64,000 bases of DNA from an uncultured Gemmiger sp. (GCA_947629015.1 CANRCB010000002.1:1-64000), one strand, 5' to 3'; positions 1 through 8,740 are shown, counted from the stretch's first letter. Numbers and translations: made by a program. The notes: generated by a model from the letters alone, not told the origin.

Positions 1-809
1 GCCAGGGCATCGTGCAGGCGCAGCGCCATGACCGCTTTGTCGGCGGAATACGGCACGCTGTTGAGGAGTGCGTTGACGCCGTCCTCATAGGCGTCCTGGG
101 CGGCGTAGACGGATTCCGGCGTGGGGAAGGTTCTGTCCACCCCAAAGACCGCATACACAGAATACCCGCTGTATCCAATAGAAAACCCGCTGCCCGTCCA
201 GAAGATATCCGGGCGGTCAAAGCGCAGCGCCATGGCGGCGATGTCAAAATCATCTTCCGCGATGTCAAATACGGTAAGCCCGCCGACCGCGACCCCCGGC
301 ACACGGCTCTGCCCCGCATAAGGGATACATTCGTAGGCGGCCTGCATATACGCCTGATACAGTTTGCGCTGCGTCTCGTTGAGATAGTTGTAGTTGACGC
401 CGGTGGTTGTAACGTCTTTGCGGGCATAGGAGGGCAGCGCAATGAACCCTTCCCCGTTTTCTTCGGCCGGGAGCGGGGAAAGCAGCGAAGAGTCGATCTC
501 CGTGATCTGCAGCGGCTCCAGCCCGTCCGCGGTATCCTGCGGTTCCGGCAGGCAATCCGCCGGCACCAGCACCCGGGCCGGGGGCTCCTCCGGTTCGGCG
601 GAAGGCGCCGGTTCGGCGATGGGCGCCGGCTCCTCCGCTGCGGGTGCCGGCGTTTCGGCCGGGGCTTCCTCCGCTGCGGGTGCCGGCGTTTCGGCCGGCG
701 TTTCCGACGCCGCGGGCAAAACATCCACGGGCGTTTCCAGCGCCGCGGCGGGCAGCGCCGTGCAGGCGAAAAGCGCCGCGGCCAGCACCAGACTGAGTAC
801 ACGTTTCAT
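1..809 (-). CDS. Secreted protein with Pro/Ala/Glu linker and transglutaminase-like region (3' end outside window)
   Basis: The reading frame starts at 809 behind a strong AGGAGG and runs off the left edge, so 269 codons are seen. Residues 1-25 form a signal peptide (MKRVLSLVLAAALF then an Ala-rich cleavage region). Residues about 26-75 are a low-complexity linker with a near-exact tandem 12-residue unit of the type APAETPAPAAEE. Further on the chain becomes globular, and its last visible part (YSADKAVMALRLHDALA) resembles the start of the transglutaminase-like fold in secreted clostridial proteins, where a Lys-Val/Ala-x-x-x-x-HD segment precedes the catalytic Cys. The catalytic residues lie outside the window, so the function is an inference. 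The adjacent pyk gene is divergent. Confidence 0.7.
   Translation of the reverse strand, partial: MKRVLSLVLAAALFACTALPAAALETPVDVLPAASETPAETPAPAAEEAPAETPAPAAEEPAPIAEPAPSAEPEEPPARVLVPADCLPEPQDTADGLEPLQITEIDSSLLSPLPAEENGEGFIALPSYARKDVTTTGVNYNYLNETQRKLYQAYMQAAYECIPYAGQSRVPGVAVGGLTVFDIAEDDFDIAAMALRFDRPDIFWTGSGFSIGYSGYSVYAVFGVDRTFPTPESVYAAQDAYEDGVNALLNSVPYSADKAVMALRLHDAL
628..703 (-). repeat. 36-bp tandem duplication inside the linker coding region
   Basis: Two adjacent 36-bp units, nearly identical at DNA level, encode the repeated ETPAPAAEE segment of the secreted protein. The lack of silent divergence suggests a recent duplication. Confidence 0.75.
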
Positions 810-991
810 TGGGAGGTTCCTCCTTGCAAAAAGGGCGCAAAAGCCCGGTTTTTTACCGATTTCCATCATACCCCACTTCCCGCGCGCTTGTCAATCCGCC
901 AAAGTGTGCCATCGCGGCGGCTTTTTTGGTTTTTTTGCGGTAAGGCCGGCCGGTTTTGCTGGTAAAAAGCGCCAAACTTTCCCGCCCGGGC

Positions 992-1020
992 TTGTGCGCG
1001 GCGCCCTTTGCGTTTATAAT
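992..1020 (+). promoter_or_regulatory. Promoter of pyk
   Basis: TTGTGC (992-997), a 17-bp spacer and TATAAT (1015-1020) lie about 40 bases before the pyk start codon. Confidence 0.7.
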
Positions 1021-1057
1021 GAAAATACTTGAAATTTTATTGGGGAGGTCCTTGTGT

Positions 1058-2803
1058 ATGCGTAAAACCAAAATCGTATGTACCCTTGGCCCCGCGACCG
1101 ACCGCGGCGATGTGCTGCGCCAGCTGCTTTTGCGCGGTATGGATATTGCCCGCTTCAACTTCTCCCACGGCACCCATGAGGAACAGCAGGCGCGCCTTGA
1201 CAAGCTCGTTGAGCTGCGCACCGAGCTGGACCGCCCGGTGGCCGCCATGCTGGACACCAAAGGCCCCGAGATCCGCCTTGGCACCTTTAAAAACGGCAGC
1301 GAGAAGCTGACCGCCGGGCAGGAATTCACCCTGACCACCCGCGAGGTGGAGGGCGACGCCATCATCAGCATGGTGACCTATAAGGAACTGCCGCAGGACG
1401 TGACGGTGGGCGGCCGCATCATGCTGGATGACGGCCTGATCGGGCTGACGGTCAAGAGCGTGAACGACACCGACATCGTGTGCGTGGTGGAAAACGGCGG
1501 CACCATCAAGACCAAAAAGGGCGTGAACGTGCCGGGCGTGCATCTTTCGATGCCGTACATGAGCGCCAAGGATAAAGACGACATCCTGTTCGGCATCAAG
1601 GCCGGGTTCGACCTGATCGCCGCCAGCTTTACCCGCAGCGCGCAGGACGTGATGGAGATCCGCCATCTGCTGGACGAAAACAACGCCAAGATGCGCATTA
1701 TCGCCAAGATCGAGAACCAGGAGGGCGTTGACAACATCGACGAGATCCTCAGCGTGGCCGACGGCATCATGGTCGCCCGCGGCGACATGGGCGTGGAGAT
1801 CCCCTTCGCCGAGATACCCGCCATCCAGAAGCGCCTGATCGACAAGGCGATGAACGGCGGCAAGATCTGCATCACCGCCACCCAGATGCTGGATTCCATG
1901 ATGGTGAACCCGCGGCCCACCCGTGCCGAGATCACCGACGTGGCCAACGCCATCTATGACGGCACCGGCGCCATCATGCTCAGCGGCGAGACGGCCGCCG
2001 GCGCATGGCCGGTGGAGGCGCTCTCGGCCATGGTGACCATCGCCGAGACGGCCGAGAACGGCACCAATTTTGAGGAATATGTGCGTATGCCGGACGGTGT
2101 GGACACCCGCCTGACGGTGTCGGCCGCCGTGGCCCACGCCGCCTGCACCACCGCCGCCGACATCGGCGCCACGGCCATCATCACCGCCAGCAAGAGCGGC
2201 GAGACCGCGCGCCTGCTCAGCCTGTGCCGCCCCAAGGCCCGCATCGTGGCCTGCGTGCTGGATGAGCCCGTGCGCCGCCAGCTCAACGCCTATTGGGGCA
2301 TCACCCCGCTGATGATGGGCTACGCCCATTCCACCGACGAATTGATCAGTATGTCCGTCGCCGCCACCGAGAAGGCTGGCCTTGCCAAGGCGGGCGATAT
2401 GGTCGTTGTGACCGCCGGCGTGCCGGTGGGCGTTTCGGGCACGACCAACATGATCAAGGTGCATATGCTGGGCGACACGCTGCTGGCCGGCGTGGGCATC
2501 GGGCAGGCGAACGCCAAGGGCACCGTGTGCGTGGTGCGCAACGCCGCCGAGGCTGCCAAGAAGTTCAAGCCCGGGATGATCTTGGTCGCCCCGTTCACGA
2601 CGAGCGCCGGCCTGCCCTTCATCCGCGAGGCCGCGGGCGTCGTTGTCGAGGAGGGCGGCGTGAACAGTCATGCCGCCATCGTGGGCCTGGCGCTGGGCAA
2701 GCCGACCATCGTGGGCGGCACCAACGCCACCCGCACGCTGCGCGACGGCATGAAGATCTCGATGGATTGCTCGCGCGGCATCGTGCAGCTGATGCAGGAA
2801 TAA
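1058..2803 (+). CDS. pyk: Pyruvate kinase with C-terminal PEP-utilising domain
   Basis: Catalyses phosphoenolpyruvate + ADP to pyruvate + ATP in the cytoplasm, the last step of glycolysis. The 581-residue product begins MRKTKIVCTLGPA, the family's first strand, and has the active-site segment IAKIENQEGVDNIDEI, the ARGDMGVEIP motif and ATQMLDSM. After the alpha/beta C domain (about 350-470) comes an extra domain of about 100 residues with the GGVNSHAAIVGLALGKPTI motif, a PEP-utilising mobile domain typical of Bacillus and clostridial enzymes; its His is the residue phosphorylated in related PTS and PPDK proteins. The ATG at 1058 follows GGGGAGG at the right spacing; the frame is open further upstream but without a ribosome binding site. 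luxS follows 11 bases later. Confidence 0.97.
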   Translation: MRKTKIVCTLGPATDRGDVLRQLLLRGMDIARFNFSHGTHEEQQARLDKLVELRTELDRPVAAMLDTKGPEIRLGTFKNGSEKLTAGQEFTLTTREVEGDAIISMVTYKELPQDVTVGGRIMLDDGLIGLTVKSVNDTDIVCVVENGGTIKTKKGVNVPGVHLSMPYMSAKDKDDILFGIKAGFDLIAASFTRSAQDVMEIRHLLDENNAKMRIIAKIENQEGVDNIDEILSVADGIMVARGDMGVEIPFAEIPAIQKRLIDKAMNGGKICITATQMLDSMMVNPRPTRAEITDVANAIYDGTGAIMLSGETAAGAWPVEALSAMVTIAETAENGTNFEEYVRMPDGVDTRLTVSAAVAHAACTTAADIGATAIITASKSGETARLLSLCRPKARIVACVLDEPVRRQLNAYWGITPLMMGYAHSTDELISMSVAATEKAGLAKAGDMVVVTAGVPVGVSGTTNMIKVHMLGDTLLAGVGIGQANAKGTVCVVRNAAEAAKKFKPGMILVAPFTTSAGLPFIREAAGVVVEEGGVNSHAAIVGLALGKPTIVGGTNATRTLRDGMKISMDCSRGIVQLMQE

Positions 2804-2814
2804 GGGGCGCCGCC

Positions 2815-3276
2815 ATGGAACGCATCGCCAGCTTTTGCGTGGATCACAACACCCTGCGGCGCGGGATGTACCTTTCCCGCCGGGACGGGCCGGACGGTGC
2901 CATCCTCACGTGGGACATCCGCATGAAGGAGCCCAACCGGGGCAGCTACCTCTCCCCCGCCTGCGCGCACACGCTGGAGCATCTGTTCGCCACCTGGGCG
3001 CGCAACAGCGCGTGGGGGCAGAACGTGGTCTATGTGGGCCCGATGGGCTGCCTGACCGGGTTTTATCTTGTGACCGTGGGGCTGGACGCCTCCGGCGCGC
3101 TGGCGTTGGCGCAGGGGGCCTTTGCCTGGATGGCGGGGTACGATGGGCCCATCCCGGGGGCCTCGGCCGCCGAGTGCGGCAACTATCTGATGATGGACCC
3201 CATCGCCGCCCGCGCCGAGGCCGCCGCCATGCTGCCGGTGCTGCAGGGCCTGACGGCCGACGATCTGCACTATTAA
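2815..3276 (+). CDS. luxS: S-ribosylhomocysteine lyase (LuxS)
   Basis: Converts S-ribosylhomocysteine to homocysteine and the AI-2 precursor DPD, as part of the activated methyl cycle and as the source of the AI-2 signal. The 153-residue length matches the family. The metal ligands are visible in HTLEHLFATWAR (the HxxEH pair) with the third ligand, Cys, in AAECGNY; the GPMGCLTGFYL strand carries the catalytic Cys. The gene starts 11 bases after pyk with a modest AGGGGC site, so the two are probably cotranscribed, and a strong terminator follows. No mtnN/pfs gene is nearby. Confidence 0.97.
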   Translation: MERIASFCVDHNTLRRGMYLSRRDGPDGAILTWDIRMKEPNRGSYLSPACAHTLEHLFATWARNSAWGQNVVYVGPMGCLTGFYLVTVGLDASGALALAQGAFAWMAGYDGPIPGASAAECGNYLMMDPIAARAEAAAMLPVLQGLTADDLHY

Positions 3277-3300
3277 AGATCCTTTGCCTTTTTAAGCACC

Positions 3301-3341
3301 CCCCGCCCGGCGCGAATGCGCCGGGCGGGGGTTTGCCTTTT
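3301..3341 (+). terminator. Terminator of pyk-luxS
   Basis: The arms CCCCGCCCGGCGC and GCGCCGGGCGGGG with a 5-base loop are followed by a T-rich run (GTTTGCCTTTT). The oppositely oriented GNAT gene ends just beyond it. Confidence 0.85.
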
Positions 3342-3954
3342 ATCCGCCAAGATATTTGAGCATCTGCACCAGATAGCTGCCCTGCTGTTTATCCCGTTCG
3401 TCGCCGTCCAGGTCGCGGTGACCAAAAATGACAAATCCGTTCTGTGAGTAGAAATCGATCAGGCTGGGCTTGTCCTCGCACTCCAGATATACAAACTTGC
3501 CGCCCAGGTCGTTCTGGATGGTGCTGACCTTATCGGTCGCCATCTTGAGCAGTACATCGCCCGCGAGCAGTGTGTTGTACCCGTTTGTAAAATTTTTGCC
3601 CAACTGCCCGATGAGCGGGGCGGCGATCACATATTCCCCATCGGGGTGCATTTGCTGGGCAAAGCGCCGGATGCGCCTGCGCCAGTTGGCTGTAGGTACA
3701 TTCTTTTTGGGGATAACGATCATCTTGCTGGCCAGCGTGAAGTATCCCACCAGAACGGTTTGCCCTTTATATGGCATGAACACAAGGTGGGTCTGTGCGA
3801 TGCCCTGGCGGGAAAATTCGATGGCTTTCGTATGTAAAAAATACTCCACATCCGGGTTGAGCGGACAAGAAAAATTGGAGAGGAGCCCTTTGGCCTCTTC
3901 CTCTCCAAGCTGTTGCAGCAGTTCTTTTAAGTTGACCAGTGTATAGCCGCGCAT
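3340..3954 (-). CDS. GNAT-fold acetyltransferase-like protein, candidate toxin of a two-gene pair
   Basis: The 204-residue protein has a GNAT-like core: a strand-rich N-terminal half with LVGYFTLASK, then a motif-A-like stretch around PLIGQLGKNFTNGYNTLLAG, and a C-terminal strand-helix pair (GGKFVYLECEDKPSLIDFYSQNGF) typical of acetyl-CoA-binding acetyltransferases. The R/Q-x-x-G-x-G/A loop is degenerate, so the domain call rests on overall pattern. The ATG directly abuts the stop codon of the 56-residue upstream gene (TAG then ATG), indicating translational coupling. A small basic protein followed by a coupled GNAT enzyme resembles the order in GNAT toxin-antitoxin modules, but the small partner is not an obvious ribbon-helix-helix protein. 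A housekeeping acetyltransferase is the alternative. Confidence 0.6.
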   Translation of the reverse strand: MRGYTLVNLKELLQQLGEEEAKGLLSNFSCPLNPDVEYFLHTKAIEFSRQGIAQTHLVFMPYKGQTVLVGYFTLASKMIVIPKKNVPTANWRRRIRRFAQQMHPDGEYVIAAPLIGQLGKNFTNGYNTLLAGDVLLKMATDKVSTIQNDLGGKFVYLECEDKPSLIDFYSQNGFVIFGHRDLDGDERDKQQGSYLVQMLKYLGG

Positions 3955-4125
3955 CTACTTTTTGAAAATCTCCTGTAATTTTTCCCCTTTAAGTTCATTG
4001 ACCGGGCGGTCATACGTGACCGGCTTGCTGTGTTTGCCCTCGGCGCTTTCCAGTGCCCTGATAAAATTCTTTGTGAGGGGCTTTGTCCGCATCACAACGC
4101 TTTTGGTAATGCTCTTGGTTGCCAT
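3955..4125 (-). CDS. 56-residue basic protein upstream of the GNAT gene, candidate antitoxin
   Basis: The ATG at 4125 has an ideal GGAGGG site 6 bases upstream; longer in-frame starts have none. The protein is very basic at the N-terminus (ATKSITKSVVMRTKPLTK), has a central amphipathic segment (FIRALESAEGK) and ends in KGEKLQEIFKK. No HTH or ribbon-helix-helix signature can be named with confidence. Its stop codon touches the ATG of the GNAT-like gene, so both are read from one mRNA. Function unknown; an antitoxin role is inferred only from size and coupling. Confidence 0.6.
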   Translation of the reverse strand: MATKSITKSVVMRTKPLTKNFIRALESAEGKHSKPVTYDRPVNELKGEKLQEIFKK

Positions 4126-4204
4126 GGCAAGCCCTCCTTTTTCCTCTTTAAGGGTATTATATGATAGTTTCACGGTTTTTTCAATACGGTAACCGATTTT
4201 ATTT

Positions 4205-5269
4205 TTATGCCAGCACCCCGCCGCCAAGGACGGTGTCGCCGTCATAAAACACGGCGGCCTGCCCGGGGGTGATGGCCCTTTGCGGGGCGTCAAATTCAAG
4301 CTGCGCGGTGTCGGGGCCGGTGGGGGTGACCGTCGCCGGCTGCTCGGCCTGGCGGTAGCGCACCCTGGCCGCGCAGCGGACGGGGCCCGCCGGGGCGGTT
4401 CCGGCGACCCAGTTGACGTTTTCCACCCGCGCCGTGCTCCCGAACAGATCCGCGTTGCGGCCCAGGGTCACGGTGTTGGCGGCGGCATCGATGGAAAGGA
4501 CATAGAGCGGCTCGGCGGTGGAAAGGCCCAGGCCCTTGTGCTGGCCGACGGTGTAATACTCGACCCCTTTGTGCCGGCCCAGCACCCGGCCCTGTGCATC
4601 GAGGTAGTCCCCCGGCGCGGGGGCGCGCCCCGTCAGGCGGCGGATGGCGGCCGGATAGTCCCCGTCCGGCACAAAGCAAAGGTCCTGGCTGTCCGGCTTG
4701 GCGGCGTTGGCAAAGCCGTTTTGCTCCGCAAGGCGGCGCACCTCCGCCTTGGTAAGCGTGCCCAGCGGGAACCGGATGCGCGCAAGCTGCGCCTGGGTGA
4801 GCATATAGAGCACATAGCTCTGATCCTTGGCGGGGTCGAGCGCCTTTTTCAGGGTATAGCGCCCGCCCTCCTGCACGATGCGGGCGTAGTGCCCGGTGAC
4901 GAGGGCGTCGCAGCCGAGGATGGCGGCGCGCTCGAGCAGTTTTTGGAATTTCATCGTGCGGTTGCACACGATGCAGGGGTTGGGCGTGCGGCCGCGGGCG
5001 TATTCCGCGGTGAAATCCCGCAGGACGGTGTCCCGGAAGGCATCACAAAAATTGAACACATAGTACGGCATACCCAAGCGGTGGGCCACGGCGCGCGCGT
5101 CCTCGACATCCGAGAGCGAGCAGCAGCCCTTTTCCCGCGGGAGGCCGGCTTCGTCGTTGTCATACAGGCGCATGGTGCAGCCGATGCCGTCATACCCCGC
5201 ATCCAGTGTGAGGCGCGCGGCGACGGAACTGTCCACGCCGCCGCTCATCGCGATCAGCGCCTTGGGCAC
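4205..5269 (-). CDS. mnmA: tRNA-specific 2-thiouridylase MnmA
   Basis: Thiolates U34 of tRNA-Lys, Glu and Gln using sulfur relayed from a cysteine desulfurase. The 354-residue sequence has the PP-loop AMSGGVDSSVAA at the N-terminus, the catalytic Cys pair in NPCIVCNR and SQDLCFVP, the GHYARI motif and the YYTVGQHKGLG segment. I chose GTG at 5269 because AAGGGGGAT lies at the right distance; an ATG 12 codons upstream would also be open but adds a non-conserved tail. The upstream 319-bp gap holds structured repeats. Confidence 0.95.
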   Translation of the reverse strand: MPKALIAMSGGVDSSVAARLTLDAGYDGIGCTMRLYDNDEAGLPREKGCCSLSDVEDARAVAHRLGMPYYVFNFCDAFRDTVLRDFTAEYARGRTPNPCIVCNRTMKFQKLLERAAILGCDALVTGHYARIVQEGGRYTLKKALDPAKDQSYVLYMLTQAQLARIRFPLGTLTKAEVRRLAEQNGFANAAKPDSQDLCFVPDGDYPAAIRRLTGRAPAPGDYLDAQGRVLGRHKGVEYYTVGQHKGLGLSTAEPLYVLSIDAAANTVTLGRNADLFGSTARVENVNWVAGTAPAGPVRCAARVRYRQAEQPATVTPTGPDTAQLEFDAPQRAITPGQAAVFYDGDTVLGGGVLA

Positions 5270-5348
5270 AAGGATCCCCCTTCCCCTTTGCTTCGCAGCG
5301 GGCAAAAGCCGCCCGGCGCAGAATGTTGAAAAAGATATATTTTAAATC

Positions 5349-5571
5349 TATCGCCCTCGGCGGGCGTGTACCGACGAGGGCGATACCGCCAGAGCAAAAA
5401 ATACCGTTCGAGTCGCCTGTAAGGCATGAGAACGGTATTTTTTTGCGACGGGGTGTGTCCAAGAGAGGGGTGCAGGCGGCCTGGCGCAGCCAGCAAAGCC
5501 GAACCCCTCTTTTGCAGCGTGTCGAGTTTCTCGACACGCTGAACCGCCCGGCGCAGAATGTGCCGGGCGGC
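5349..5571. repeat. Structured intergenic repeat, copy A (four hairpins) in the pta-mnmA gap
   Basis: This 319-bp gap (5270-5588) contains no gene. Four stems are seen: ATCGCCCTCG (5350-5359)/CGAGGGCGAT (5375-5384); AAAAAATACCGTTC (5396-5409)/GAACGGTATTTTTT (5430-5443) around a loop with GTCGCCTGTAAGG; AGAGGGGT (5464-5471)/ACCCCTCT (5503-5510); and CAGCGTGTCGAG (5515-5526)/CTCGACACGCTG (5530-5541). A further short stem CCGCCCGGC/GCCGGGCGG lies at 5544-5570. A second copy at 44773-45117 keeps the stems with paired base changes. Confidence 0.8.
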
Positions 5572-5588
5572 GGAAGCTGCTGCCTTGG

Positions 5589-6593
5589 TCAGATAAGTGC
5601 CGCGGTGATGAGCGCCATCTTGTAGACCTCGTCGGCCACGCACCCGCGGGACAGGTCATTGATGGGGGCGTTGAGGCCCTGCAGGATGGGGCCGTACGCC
5701 TCGAACCCGCCCAGACGCTGGGCGATTTTGTAGCCGATGTTGCCGGCCTCAATGGTGGGGAAGATGAAGGTGTTGGCATGGCCCGCCACCTTGGAGCCGG
5801 GGAACTTGAGCTGGCCAACCTCGGGCGAAACGGCGGCGTCGAACTGCATCTCGCCGTCGATGGCGAGCTCGGGCGCCTTCTCCTTGGCGATGGCGGTGGC
5901 CTGCTGGCTCAGCGCGACGGTGCCGCCCTTGCCGGAACCCTTGGTGGAGAAGCTGAGCATGGCGACCCGCGGGTCGATGCCGAAGATTTGGGCGGTGTGC
6001 GCCGTCTCGATGGCGACCTCGGCCAGTTTCTGCGCGCCGGAAAGCACGACGTTGCCCTCTTTATCGACGGTATCCTCATAGGAGAGGTTGATGGCGCAGT
6101 CACCCATGGCGAGCTTCTCGTCCCCGCGCATCAGGATAAAGCTGGAGCTGACGAGGTTGACGCCGGGCTTGCACTTGATGAGCTGGAGCGCCGGGCGCAC
6201 GGTATCGGCGGTGGAATAGGTGGCGCCGCCGAGCAGGCAGTCCGCCTTGCCCATCTTGACGAGCATGGTGCCGAAATAGTTACCGTGGGAAAGCGCGTCC
6301 TTGCACTGCTCGGGCGTCATCTTGCCCTTGCGCAGCGCGACCATGGCGTCGATCATCTCCGGCAGGGCGGGGTCGGTGGCGGGGTCGATGACGGTGGCCT
6401 TGGATACATCGACGCCGGCGGCATCGGCCGCAGCCTTGACGGCGCCCGGCTCACCCAGCAGGATGACCTTGAGGATATCGCCGGCCAGCAGGCGGGCGGC
6501 GGCGTTCAGGATGCGGGCGTCGGTGCCCTCGGTGAAGACGATGGTCTTGGGGGCGGCCTTGAGCTGGGTCTCAAACTTTTCAAAGATGGACAT
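5589..6593 (-). CDS. pta: Phosphate acetyltransferase
   Basis: Interconverts acetyl-CoA and acetyl phosphate, feeding acetate formation. The 334 residues cover the single-domain Pta of Firmicutes: MSIFEKFETQLKAAPKTIVFTEG at the start, then GGATYSTADTVRPALQLI and MLSFSTKGSG, followed by the C-terminal GNIGYKIAQRLGGFEAYGPILQGL with the conserved substrate-site Gly, Arg and Pro residues. The ATG at 6593 has GGAG 10 bases upstream; the GTG three codons earlier is too close to that site. No acetate kinase gene is adjacent. A promoter is seen at 6659-6687. Confidence 0.96.
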   Translation of the reverse strand: MSIFEKFETQLKAAPKTIVFTEGTDARILNAAARLLAGDILKVILLGEPGAVKAAADAAGVDVSKATVIDPATDPALPEMIDAMVALRKGKMTPEQCKDALSHGNYFGTMLVKMGKADCLLGGATYSTADTVRPALQLIKCKPGVNLVSSSFILMRGDEKLAMGDCAINLSYEDTVDKEGNVVLSGAQKLAEVAIETAHTAQIFGIDPRVAMLSFSTKGSGKGGTVALSQQATAIAKEKAPELAIDGEMQFDAAVSPEVGQLKFPGSKVAGHANTFIFPTIEAGNIGYKIAQRLGGFEAYGPILQGLNAPINDLSRGCVADEVYKMALITAALI

Positions 6594-6658
6594 GGATCGC
6601 ACTCTCCTTTTGTATGTGTGATGGCGCGGGCGGCACGGCCCGCGGGCCTCTTGCCTTG

Positions 6659-6687
6659 ATTATAGCACGGTTTTGGCGTTTTGCAAA
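6659..6687 (-). promoter_or_regulatory. Promoter of pta
   Basis: Read on the minus strand: TTTGCA/TTGCAA (6687-6681), a 16-17-bp spacer and TATAAT (6664-6659), 65 bases before the start codon. Confidence 0.65.
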
Positions 6688-6728
6688 GGTTCCGGGCAGC
6701 TGTTTTGGCGTTTTTTGGGCAAAACCGC

Positions 6729-6974
6729 TCACTGGCCGGGGCCGGCCTCGCGCGGGCCGGCGGCGGGCGGCTCCCAGCCGTAGCCATGGTAGAAATCGGC
6801 AATGTCCTGCGGTGTGCGCACCAGCTGCGGGTGCAGCAGCAGGTTGCGGTGCCGGTCATAAAAGCCGATGGTCTTTTCGCCGGTGCAGATGCTCTGCTCG
6901 GTGCGCACATCGTCGATGCCCATGCCCTCGGGCTGGCGCCAGCGCGCCTGCGGCGTCTTTTTGCGGAAAAACAT
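6729..6974 (-). CDS. Small conserved-looking protein downstream of the GH2 gene
   Basis: The 81-residue product starts 2 bases after the stop codon of the GH2 gene, so it is probably cotranslated. It begins with a basic stretch (MFFRKKTPQARWRQ), has a central segment STGEK-like (ICTGEKTIGFYDRHRNLLL) and an aromatic HGYGWEPP motif. No signal peptide or membrane span. I do not recognise the family. The coupling to a glycosidase suggests a connected or regulatory role, but this is inference. Confidence 0.55.
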   Translation of the reverse strand: MFFRKKTPQARWRQPEGMGIDDVRTEQSICTGEKTIGFYDRHRNLLLHPQLVRTPQDIADFYHGYGWEPPAAGPREAGPGQ

Positions 6975-6976
6975 CG

Positions 6977-8740
6977 TTACTTCTCCCCTTTCGGCGCGGT
7001 ACAGCGCGCAAATTCCCGGAACAGCGCCGCGGCCGCCGCGCGGGCGGCGGCGGCATCCAGCTTGGTCACGGCGCGGTCATAGGTGACGACGCCGTTGACC
7101 TCGTCCTCCACGTCCGACAGCTGGGTGTACACAAGGGCGGACAGCCCGTTTTTGAGCTGCGGCAGCACCGTCTGCAAAAGCAGCTTGCGGTAGCGGGCGG
7201 TGAGCTGCGCCGCGCTTTTGGCGGTGCCGTAGCCGTAGACTTTTTCCCGGGTGATATGCCCCGGGCAGGCCCACGCGATGCCGCCGTATTCCGTCAGCGC
7301 CACGACGCGCGGCGGGCGCGGGCGCACGCGCAGCGGATAGAAGTAGTTGTGCAGGCTCCACACCTCGCCGCCGCCCTCGTCAAACCAGCCGCTGGCCTCG
7401 TCCACCGGGCGGGTGGGGTCGAGCGCGTGCACGCGGGCCGTGGCTTTGGGCGCGTCGAACTGGCCCCACCCCTCGTTGAAGGGCACCCAGCCGCACACGC
7501 AGGGGTGGCTGTACAGGTGCCGCACCAGGGCCTCCAGCTCCGCATAATAGGCGGCGCGCTCAGCGGCGTCCTCCCGCGCAAAGAGCCGGTAGTCCCCGTC
7601 CGGGAAACGCCGCAGCAGCGGCTGCGCCAGGTTGATGGCGTTGGTCACGAACCAATGCCGGTACTGCCCGCCGCCGTTGGGCATATCCTGCCAGACGAGC
7701 ATACCGAGGCGGTCACACCAATAGTACCAGCGGTCGGGTTCCACCTTGACGTGCTTGCGCAGCATATTGAAGCCGAGCGATTTGGCCAGCCGGATATCCC
7801 GCACCATGGCGTCCTCATCCGGCGGTGTGTAGAGGCCGCCCGGCCAGTAGCCCTGGTCCAGCAGGCCATGCTGGAGGTATGGCCTGCCGTTTAAACAAAA
7901 GCGCAAAATGCCGTTTGCGTCCGGCGCGGCCGTAAATTCCCGCAGGGCAAAATAGCTGTAGACCGTCTCGTCCGGCGTGGTGACGGCCAAATCGTAGAGG
8001 AAAGGGTCCTCCGGCGACCAGGGGCGGAGATGTTCCTCCCCGATGCGCAGCTCCACGGCGCCGGCCTCATCGGTCCAGTCCTCGGCGATGACGGCGCCGT
8101 CCTTGCGCACAACGGCGTTCATGTTCACGCGGGAGAAAACCGTATCGTCGGCCATCTTTAGCTCCACACGCACGCGGCGCTTTGATAAAAGCGGCGTTAT
8201 CTTGATACTTTTTACATAATTTTCCGGCACGCGCTCCAGCCATACGGTCTGCCAGATGCCGCTCTGCGCGGTGTAGAACATACCGCCGCGGTCCAGCCGC
8301 TGCTTGCCGCGCGCCTGGTGGTGCGTTTCGCTGGGGTCCTCAACGGCGAGCGTGAGCTCGTTTTCGCCGTCATGCAGGGCGGCGGTGATGTCCAGCGTGA
8401 AGGGCAGGTAGCCGCCGGTGTGCCCGCCGACGTTTTGCCCGTTGACGGCCGCCGTGCAGCGCCAATCGACGGCGCCGAAATGCAAAAGCACCCGCCCGCC
8501 CTGCCCGGGCGGCGGCGCAAAGGTGCGGCGGTAATGCAGCCACTGCCCCGGCAGCAGTTGGCGGTTTACGCCGGAGAGCGGCGCCTCGGGCGAGAAGGGC
8601 ACAAGGATGGTGCCGTCGTAACTGCCGGGCGTTTCGCGGACGGCGGTGATGGCGTACTGCCACGGGCCGTTGAGATCCACCCACGCCGGCCGGCGCAGCT
8701 GCGGGCGCGGGTACAGCGGAAAAGGCACGCCTTCGGGCAT
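6977..8740 (-). CDS. Glycoside hydrolase family 2 protein (beta-galactosidase/glucuronidase-like)
   Basis: The 587-residue enzyme has the three-domain GH2 layout: sugar-binding jelly roll (about 1-180, with RPAWVDLNGPWQYA and GIWQTVWLE), an immunoglobulin-like domain (about 180-270) and a TIM barrel with LRKHVKVEPDRWYYWCDRLGMLVWQDMPNGGG. The acid/base Glu lies in VPFNEGWGQFD and the nucleophile Glu in ALTEYGGIAW. No signal peptide, so it acts on imported oligosaccharides in the cytoplasm. The substrate cannot be told from sequence. The ATG at 8740 has AAGGAGGGGG; a consensus-like promoter overlaps the intergenic region shared with the divergent DUF4230 gene. Confidence 0.9.
   Translation of the reverse strand: MPEGVPFPLYPRPQLRRPAWVDLNGPWQYAITAVRETPGSYDGTILVPFSPEAPLSGVNRQLLPGQWLHYRRTFAPPPGQGGRVLLHFGAVDWRCTAAVNGQNVGGHTGGYLPFTLDITAALHDGENELTLAVEDPSETHHQARGKQRLDRGGMFYTAQSGIWQTVWLERVPENYVKSIKITPLLSKRRVRVELKMADDTVFSRVNMNAVVRKDGAVIAEDWTDEAGAVELRIGEEHLRPWSPEDPFLYDLAVTTPDETVYSYFALREFTAAPDANGILRFCLNGRPYLQHGLLDQGYWPGGLYTPPDEDAMVRDIRLAKSLGFNMLRKHVKVEPDRWYYWCDRLGMLVWQDMPNGGGQYRHWFVTNAINLAQPLLRRFPDGDYRLFAREDAAERAAYYAELEALVRHLYSHPCVCGWVPFNEGWGQFDAPKATARVHALDPTRPVDEASGWFDEGGGEVWSLHNYFYPLRVRPRPPRVVALTEYGGIAWACPGHITREKVYGYGTAKSAAQLTARYRKLLLQTVLPQLKNGLSALVYTQLSDVEDEVNGVVTYDRAVTKLDAAAARAAAAALFREFARCTAPKGEK

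Noticed and set aside
6977-8740. A polysaccharide utilisation cluster around the GH2 gene
   Set aside because: No transporter, sugar regulator or second glycosidase is adjacent; only a small unknown partner gene.
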